Both the position numbers and the translations under genes were made by a program. The notes under the pieces are model-generated. The model had not been told where the DNA came from and ran no database searches. It was given only the letters and a program-made list of their open reading frames with translations. Below, one piece after another: positions 34,843-39,238 of a stretch of DNA of 39,238 nt. The stretch lies in contig CALGGY010000119.1 in assembly GCA_937915785.1 (NCBI GenBank), forward strand, positions 1 through 39,238, written 5' to 3'. The DNA is from an uncultured Bacteroidales bacterium (GTDB lineage Bacteria > Bacteroidota > Bacteroidia > Bacteroidales > P3). Numbering within the stretch: the stretch's first letter is position 1; every line of letters begins with the position of its first letter.

Positions 34843-34869
34843 ACGCCGGCAAAAACCGGCGTTTTTTTT
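34843..34869 (+). terminator. Intrinsic terminator of greA-HIT
   Basis: ACGCCGG (34843-34849) pairs with CCGGCGT (34856-34862) around CAAAAA, followed by a run of T to 34869. It separates the convergent HIT and yidD genes. Confidence 0.9.
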
Positions 34870-34875
34870 GTGTTT

Positions 34876-35106
34876 TCAGGGCACCGGGTCGTATCCGCTG
34901 CCGCCCCAAGGGTTGCACCTCAGAATGCGTTTGAAAGCCAGCCATGAGCCTTTAAAAGGGCCGTGTTTCTTTATTGCTTCCACAGCGTATTGTGAGCATG
35001 TGGGGGTAAATCTGCACGAGGGTGGGGTGAATGGCGATATGCAGTTTTGGTAGAACCTTATTGGCAATAGGAGCAAGGTTGTTAGTATTTTCCGTATTCT
35101 TTTCAT
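34876..35106 (-). CDS. Membrane protein insertion efficiency factor YidD
   Basis: A protein of 76 residues. It matches YidD throughout: an amphipathic N-terminus (RKILTTLLLLPIRFYQNCISPF), then the conserved CRFTPTCSQYAVEAIKKHG and a RILRCNPWGGSGYDPVP end. YidD helps YidC insert proteins into the inner membrane. Its ATG overlaps the rnpA stop by four bases (ATGA), so the two are translationally coupled, as in many bacteria. Confidence 0.96.
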   Translation of the reverse strand: MKRIRKILTTLLLLPIRFYQNCISPFTPPSCRFTPTCSQYAVEAIKKHGPFKGSWLAFKRILRCNPWGGSGYDPVP

Positions 35107-35507
35107 TGCTGTGCGTCGGTTCTGTTTTTTTTCAGTTCTGCCATCAGTTTGGCAAGGGCTTTGTCTGTTTGTTCAAAAAGAGTGTGGTAATCGGGACATT
35201 TGGTGTCGGTGTAGTACAGGGCAATGTTGAGTGCGGAAATCTGATTGTTCAAGAATGTGTACAATGTGTGTTTCTGTTGCCTGTAGCATTCGCGGATAAG
35301 ACGTTTTGTCCGGTTGCGGTCCACTGCATGTCGCAGTTTGCGTTTGGGGACGATGATAAGCAGTTTGGCAGGCGTCGAGCTGTTTGCCTGTACCACTTGC
35401 CATCGTATCAAAAAAGGGTGTGAGAAAGTTTTGTTTTTGTTGGCAAATAGTACTTCAATCTCTTTTCGGCTACACAATCTTTCGTTTTTGTTGAAAGTGT
35501 TGCGCAT
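35103..35507 (-). CDS. Ribonuclease P protein component
   Basis: A protein of 134 residues. RnpA binds the RNase P RNA and helps process the 5' ends of tRNA precursors. It shows the N-terminal NKNERLCSRKEIEVLF, the central VPKRKLRHAVDRNRTKRLIRE motif with the RNR signature, and a basic surface. The C-terminal extension of about 20 residues is lysine- and glutamine-rich. It lies 12 bases after hemD and overlaps yidD, the usual Bacteroidota order. The rpmH gene, its partner in many other phyla, is not nearby. Confidence 0.95.
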   Translation of the reverse strand: MRNTFNKNERLCSRKEIEVLFANKNKTFSHPFLIRWQVVQANSSTPAKLLIIVPKRKLRHAVDRNRTKRLIRECYRQQKHTLYTFLNNQISALNIALYYTDTKCPDYHTLFEQTDKALAKLMAELKKNRTDAQQ

Positions 35508-35519
35508 AGTCGTCTTGCG

Positions 35520-36536
35520 TTAGTCGGTGACTTTCGTCGATGTTGCGGCAGCGATAGTAGTTGCTGCCATCTCGCCCAGTTCTGCGGCTTTCTGTTTAAG
35601 TGCCTCTGCTTCTTTCTGGGCTTTTTCGAGTTGGCGCTGTTTGCGTTTGGCTGCGTTGGCGGCTTTTTTCTCTTCGAGCATCTGTTTTAATTTGCTTTTG
35701 TTGGTGAACACCGATTTGTTTTTTTTGCCGGCATTCTTTTTCGATGCGGATTTTTTCAGCGAAGATGGTTTGGAAACAATGGTTGCGCCTTGTTCTTTGT
35801 CGAGTATGAAGTTTTCTATAGCTGCGGGCATTGAGGGTGCGTTTTTCGACGGAGCTGCTATGGCCAGTTTTATGCCTGCGGCATTTATGGCGGCATGGGT
35901 GGCAGTGCCGAAGCCTGCTATGTAGATGTTGTCGTTTCCGGCAATGTTGGGGAAACTGTCGAGCAGTGATTTTACTCCAATGGGCGAGAAAAGGGCTATC
36001 ATGTCGAATTCCGACAAGTCGAAATGGGTGAGGTCCTTGGGGATGGAGCGGTACATTATGGCCTTGGTGTATTTGAACTTGCCTTTGTCGAGCATTTTGG
36101 TGTTTTCGGTCTGTTTTTCGGAAGAGCAGGGGAAAAGGAAACGCTCTTCCTTATGTTTCATCATGAGGTCGATGAGGTCGGCAAAAGTTTGTTCGGAGTG
36201 GAATACTTTGCGTTTGCGGTATTGCACGTAGTTCTGCAGATACAGCGCAAGGGCTTTTGTTGTGCAGAAATATTTCATGGAGTCGGCCGGTGGTTCGCGC
36301 AGCTCTTTCGAAATGCGAAAAAAGTGGTCAATTGCATTTTTGCTGTTGAATATTACGGCTGAGTAGTCGTTGATGTGTATGCGGCTTTTGCGGAACTCGG
36401 CCACGGGTACTCCTACAATGTCGAAGAACTTGAAGAAAGTTAAATTTGCGTCGTATTTTTCTATCAGTGGATAGTACGGGGATTTCTCCAAATTGCTGGG
36501 TTCGGGTTGGGAAATCAGTATGTTTTTAACTTCCAT
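35520..36536 (-). CDS. Uroporphyrinogen-III synthase with lysine-rich C-terminal extension
   Basis: A protein of 338 residues. The first 245 or so form a HemD domain: ILISQPEPSNLEKSPYYPL, an AVIFNSKNAIDHFF strand, then DMIALFSPIGVKSLLDSFP and IYIAGFGTATHAAINAAG. It closes linear hydroxymethylbilane to uroporphyrinogen III in tetrapyrrole synthesis. Residues about 255-338 are an unusual extension: a basic stretch (KKSASKKNAGKKNKSVF) followed by an alanine/lysine/glutamate-rich coiled coil. Similar tails occur in Bacteroidales HemD proteins. Their purpose is unknown; nucleic-acid or ribosome contact is a guess. The gene leads the hemD-rnpA-yidD operon and has its own -7 box. Confidence 0.9.
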   Translation of the reverse strand: MEVKNILISQPEPSNLEKSPYYPLIEKYDANLTFFKFFDIVGVPVAEFRKSRIHINDYSAVIFNSKNAIDHFFRISKELREPPADSMKYFCTTKALALYLQNYVQYRKRKVFHSEQTFADLIDLMMKHKEERFLFPCSSEKQTENTKMLDKGKFKYTKAIMYRSIPKDLTHFDLSEFDMIALFSPIGVKSLLDSFPNIAGNDNIYIAGFGTATHAAINAAGIKLAIAAPSKNAPSMPAAIENFILDKEQGATIVSKPSSLKKSASKKNAGKKNKSVFTNKSKLKQMLEEKKAANAAKRKQRQLEKAQKEAEALKQKAAELGEMAATTIAAATSTKVTD

Positions 36537-36625
36537 CGCAATAATTTGTTTGGTTGTTGTAATTTGTTATACTTCAATATTATACCTGTATATATGGCAT
36601 TGGAAATTGCCGTATATTTGGACTG

Positions 36626-36633
36626 CAAAGATA
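36626..36633 (-). promoter_or_regulatory. -7 promoter box of the hemD-rnpA-yidD operon
   Basis: On the minus strand this reads TATCTTTG, 90 bases before the hemD ATG. The -33 element is not clear. It lies between hemD and the DUF4199-like gene, so the operon can be transcribed independently. Confidence 0.6.
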
Positions 36634-36708
36634 CGAAAAATTTGCCAAACGGAAAAATTTATTTTTCGTTTGAGTTTTCTGTTCGCGATGCTTTCGGTTG
36701 TTTTTCGT

Positions 36709-37251
36709 TTATCGTTTTTGATATGCCGGACTTTTCTCTGTTTTGAGCACAAGGGCTACAAAAAAGCCGATGATAAACGATGTGACAACGGTGTACACAG
36801 CACCCATAAAGGCGAGGTATTTTGGCCGTGCCATGTATTTAAGCTGCTCGATGGCCGAGCTGTAGCCTTGTTCGTCGGCATTGTACTTGGCGGATTCGGC
36901 TTCGAAATATCGTTTGGCGAACTCGGTGTCGAATTGTGCGGCGTAGTGCCACAGGTATAGACCGTAAAAGATGGCTGCCACACAGCCGATGCCTACGGTG
37001 AGCAGGAATATCTCCTTGAAAGTTATCCTTTTTTCGGGCAGCCGGCTGCGGTAAATCAAGGTGAAGCCTATCATGCAGATGGCCATAACTACGTTGTCGG
37101 TCCACGAAACGGGGGTTTCGATGGGGTAAGTTAGCAGGTAGCGCAGTAGTACCGACAATATCAGTGCCACGGCTGTAATCAATCCGTAAAGGGGGATGGC
37201 TTTTTTTAGGTTGCCATAAATTGTGGATTGGTATCGATGCAACAATGCCAT
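36709..37251 (-). CDS. Four-helix membrane protein, DUF4199-like
   Basis: A protein of 180 residues. Hydrophobic segments lie at about 19-40, 50-66, 80-104 and 147-170, with a charged soluble loop (about 106-140) between the third and fourth. The layout and length fit DUF4199 proteins, which are common in Bacteroidota and of unknown function. The assignment rests on architecture rather than a unique motif. It stands upstream of hemD on the same strand and has its own -7-like box. Confidence 0.65.
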   Translation of the reverse strand: MALLHRYQSTIYGNLKKAIPLYGLITAVALILSVLLRYLLTYPIETPVSWTDNVVMAICMIGFTLIYRSRLPEKRITFKEIFLLTVGIGCVAAIFYGLYLWHYAAQFDTEFAKRYFEAESAKYNADEQGYSSAIEQLKYMARPKYLAFMGAVYTVVTSFIIGFFVALVLKTEKSPAYQKR

Positions 37252-37308
37252 TGTGTTGAACTGGTTTTTAGTGCGTTGTGTTAATGTGCTTTCTGTGGTT
37301 AGTTATGG

Positions 37309-37316
37309 CAAATATA
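37309..37316 (-). promoter_or_regulatory. -7 promoter box for the DUF4199-like gene (TATATTTG)
   Basis: On the minus strand this reads TATATTTG, a TAnnTTTG match 58 bases before the start at 37251. No clear -33 element is seen. Confidence 0.45.
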
Positions 37317-37828
37317 CAATTTTTTGGAGAATTGCAGCCGATTATTTCTTTTGCCCCATGGTTTGTTGAGTTATGTTTTTTTTTTTTTTCTCTCTCTTGC
37401 AGTGGCTACCCTAATTAGTTGATATTTGACAACACGGATTGCCACAATTGGTAGTCAATTGTGATACGGTTAAGGGGAAATGGATTATGTTATAGCGTGT
37501 GCAAGTACGGTGTGGTGCCTGCGGTGTTTGTTGTAGTCTTTGTAGATATGTGAGTTCGGTTGTTGTGTTTTTTTTTATGCGGAATTCCTGCATGATGGAC
37601 AAAAATTTGATGCTGTTTTTGCGGAATATACAGGTCTTCGACAGACACGTTGGAGGTTCTCTTTAGTCCTAATGCTGCACTACGTTTGTTATGGATTAAT
37701 TCCAGACATCACTAAGTTAGTAAGGTGTTATTGAAATTCAGCCTTATCGAGGTTGGTGGGGAAAAATTGGGGAAAAATAGAGGAGTTTACTTTTTTTGTG
37801 TGTTTGGCGCAAAAACATCCCTCATTAT

Positions 37829-37859
37829 TTTGCATTAACTAAAAAAAAGTGTACCTTTG
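37829..37859 (+). promoter_or_regulatory. Promoter of glycine C-acetyltransferase, complete -33 and -7
   Basis: TTTG at 37829-37832, 19 bases, then TACCTTTG at 37852-37859. Spacing and both boxes fit the Bacteroidota consensus exactly. The ATG follows 45 bases after the box. Confidence 0.8.
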
Positions 37860-37904
37860 TTTTTTGTAAAAAAAGTAGTATAATCATTATAAAATGTTGA
37901 TAAT

Positions 37905-39086
37905 ATGTACGATAAATTTCAAAAACATCTTCAGAAAGAGCTGGCAGACATCGAAGCAGCCGGCTTGTACAAAAACGAGAGAATTATAGAATCGCCGCAA
38001 GGTGCTGAAATTCTTGTTAAAGGCAAGAAGTGCCTAAACTTCTGTGCCAACAACTACCTTGGTTTGGCCGACAATCCCGAACTGATAAAAGCATCCAAGG
38101 AAGCTATGGACGCCCGCGGTTTCGGTATGGCATCGGTACGCTTTATCTGCGGTTGCCAAGACCTTCACAAACAACTGGAAAAGAAAATCGCCGATTTCTT
38201 CGGCACTGAGGACACTATCCTTTATGCCGCTTGCTTCGATGCCAATGGCGGAGTGTTCGAGCCCCTGCTCACCGAAGAGGACGCTATCATCAGCGACTCG
38301 CTGAACCACGCTTCCATCATCGACGGCGTACGTCTTTGCAAAGCCCAGCGTTTCCGCTATGCCAACGCCGACATGGCCGACCTCGAAGCTAAATTGAAAG
38401 AAGCTCAGAAATGCCGCTTTCGCCTGATAGCCACCGACGGTGTGTTCTCCATGGACGGCAACGTTTGTCCGCTCGACAAAATCTACGAACTTGCCAAAAA
38501 ATACGACGCCATGGTTATGGTTGACGAAAGCCACAGCGCCGGCGTGGTTGGCAAGACCGGCCGCGGTGTGACAGAGCGTTACAACTTGCGCGGACAGATA
38601 GAGATACTTACCGGCACACTTGGCAAAGCCTTTGGCGGCGGTGTTGGCGGTTTCACCACTGGTAAAAAGGAGATAATTGACATGCTGCGTCAGCGCTCAC
38701 GTCCTTACCTGTTCTCCAACTCGTTGGCTCCCGGACTGGTAGGCGCCGGCATTCGTATGTTCGACATGATGACCGAGACCAACGCCCTGCAGGACAAACT
38801 GCACGAAAACACAGACTATTTCCTCCGTCGTATGAAAGAGGAGAATTTCGACTGCCTGCCCTCCGAATCGGCTATCTGCGCAGTGATGATTTACGATGCC
38901 GCCAAATCTCAGAAATACGCCGCCAAGATGCAGGAAGAGGGTATATTCGTTACAGGTTTCTACTATCCTGTGGTACCGAAAGGACAAGCCCGTATCCGTG
39001 TGCAGATTTCGGCCGCGCACGAACGGGAACACCTCGACAAATGTATCGAAGCTTTCAAGAAAGTACGCAAGGAAATCGAAGGATAA
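37905..39086 (+). CDS. Glycine C-acetyltransferase (2-amino-3-ketobutyrate CoA ligase)
   Basis: A protein of 393 residues, full length. It is a fold-type I PLP enzyme that interconverts 2-amino-3-oxobutyrate plus CoA with glycine plus acetyl-CoA in threonine breakdown. Visible features are LNFCANNYLGLADNPE, the DSLNHASIIDG segment that stacks on the cofactor, VDESHSAGVVG with the PLP-binding aspartate, and the Schiff-base lysine K241 in TGTLGKAFGG. Other alpha-oxoamine synthases such as 8-amino-7-oxononanoate synthase share these motifs. The N-terminal KFQKHLQKELADIEAAGLYKNER and the length favour Kbl. No threonine dehydrogenase gene is in view. Confidence 0.93.
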   Translation: MYDKFQKHLQKELADIEAAGLYKNERIIESPQGAEILVKGKKCLNFCANNYLGLADNPELIKASKEAMDARGFGMASVRFICGCQDLHKQLEKKIADFFGTEDTILYAACFDANGGVFEPLLTEEDAIISDSLNHASIIDGVRLCKAQRFRYANADMADLEAKLKEAQKCRFRLIATDGVFSMDGNVCPLDKIYELAKKYDAMVMVDESHSAGVVGKTGRGVTERYNLRGQIEILTGTLGKAFGGGVGGFTTGKKEIIDMLRQRSRPYLFSNSLAPGLVGAGIRMFDMMTETNALQDKLHENTDYFLRRMKEENFDCLPSESAICAVMIYDAAKSQKYAAKMQEEGIFVTGFYYPVVPKGQARIRVQISAAHEREHLDKCIEAFKKVRKEIEG

Positions 39087-39110
39087 TATTCGATTCTACA
39101 CATACGAAAA

Positions 39111-39139
39111 AAGTCGGAGCTTGTGCTCCGACTTTTTTT
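39111..39139 (+). terminator. Intrinsic terminator of glycine C-acetyltransferase
   Basis: AAGTCGGAGC (39111-39120) pairs perfectly with GCTCCGACTT (39125-39134) around TTGT, and the T-run extends to 39139. The last 99 bases of the window hold no supported feature. Confidence 0.92.
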
Positions 39140-39238
39140 ATTGGTGTCCGATGAATCTTTTGCAAAAGTATCCGTTTTTTAGATTTGATAATCCATGGCA
39201 GTGGTTTGCGACAACAATATGGCTTGTATTCTTATTTT

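Larger units (their letters stand above)
37252..37904. other. Intergenic region of about 650 bases without a supported gene
   Basis: This region separates two diverging genes. It has a long T-run near 37376-37389, then a perfect inverted repeat CACAATTG-GTAGT-CAATTGTG at 37443-37463. It contains no tRNA-like cloverleaf that I can find and no ORF with a protein-like pattern. The last 80 bases hold the promoter of glycine C-acetyltransferase. The centre may hold a small RNA or an old decayed gene. Confidence 0.45.

Overview
The window comes from a Bacteroidota chromosome, most likely an unclassified member of the Bacteroidales. Four things point there: -7 boxes of the TAnnTTTG type, little Shine-Dalgarno signal before most genes, a fused SecDF and the hemD-rnpA-yidD gene order, and a three-gene surface operon made of a TonB-dependent receptor, a very large secreted protein with a type IX-like C-terminus and a PorV/PorQ-family barrel.

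Positions 1 to about 15000 are an accessory island, visibly richer in A+T than the rest. It holds five diverged DUF262 (ParB/Srx-like, GmrS-type) proteins, a KAP-family P-loop NTPase and a protein built from six 23-residue repeats. A 48-codon small ORF lies before the DUF262 block, and a 44-codon ORF lies after it. The DUF262 genes form two tight pairs (960-2510 with 2497-4443, and 9096-10961 with 10963-13329) plus one single gene (4538-6475). In each pair one partner carries a DUF1524-type HNH motif and I see none in the other. The single gene is bracketed by two 43-bp direct repeats that differ at one base. A separate, identical 25-base leader precedes both the 23-residue-repeat gene and the 44-codon gene. 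AT-rich simple-sequence spacers separate the parts, so the island looks like an assembly of cassettes. DUF262/DUF1524 proteins are known from type IV restriction (GmrSD) and related anti-phage systems, so defence against foreign DNA is the leading inference. The particular combination here, and the repeat protein above all, is the part worth following up.

After a four-helix membrane protein and a frameshifted small gene, the core chromosome begins near 15000. On the minus strand are a membrane metallophosphoesterase and an OppC-type ABC permease. Next come plus-strand 1-pyrroline-5-carboxylate dehydrogenase with a clear terminator, minus-strand radC, and plus-strand secDF. A small single-pass membrane protein leads into the surface operon (24209-33811), which ends at a long hairpin. 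GreA and a HIT protein form a short plus-strand operon. It converges on a minus-strand group: a DUF4199-like membrane protein, then hemD, rnpA and yidD. The window closes with glycine C-acetyltransferase and its terminator.

I see no tRNA, rRNA, CRISPR array, transposase or integrase in the window.
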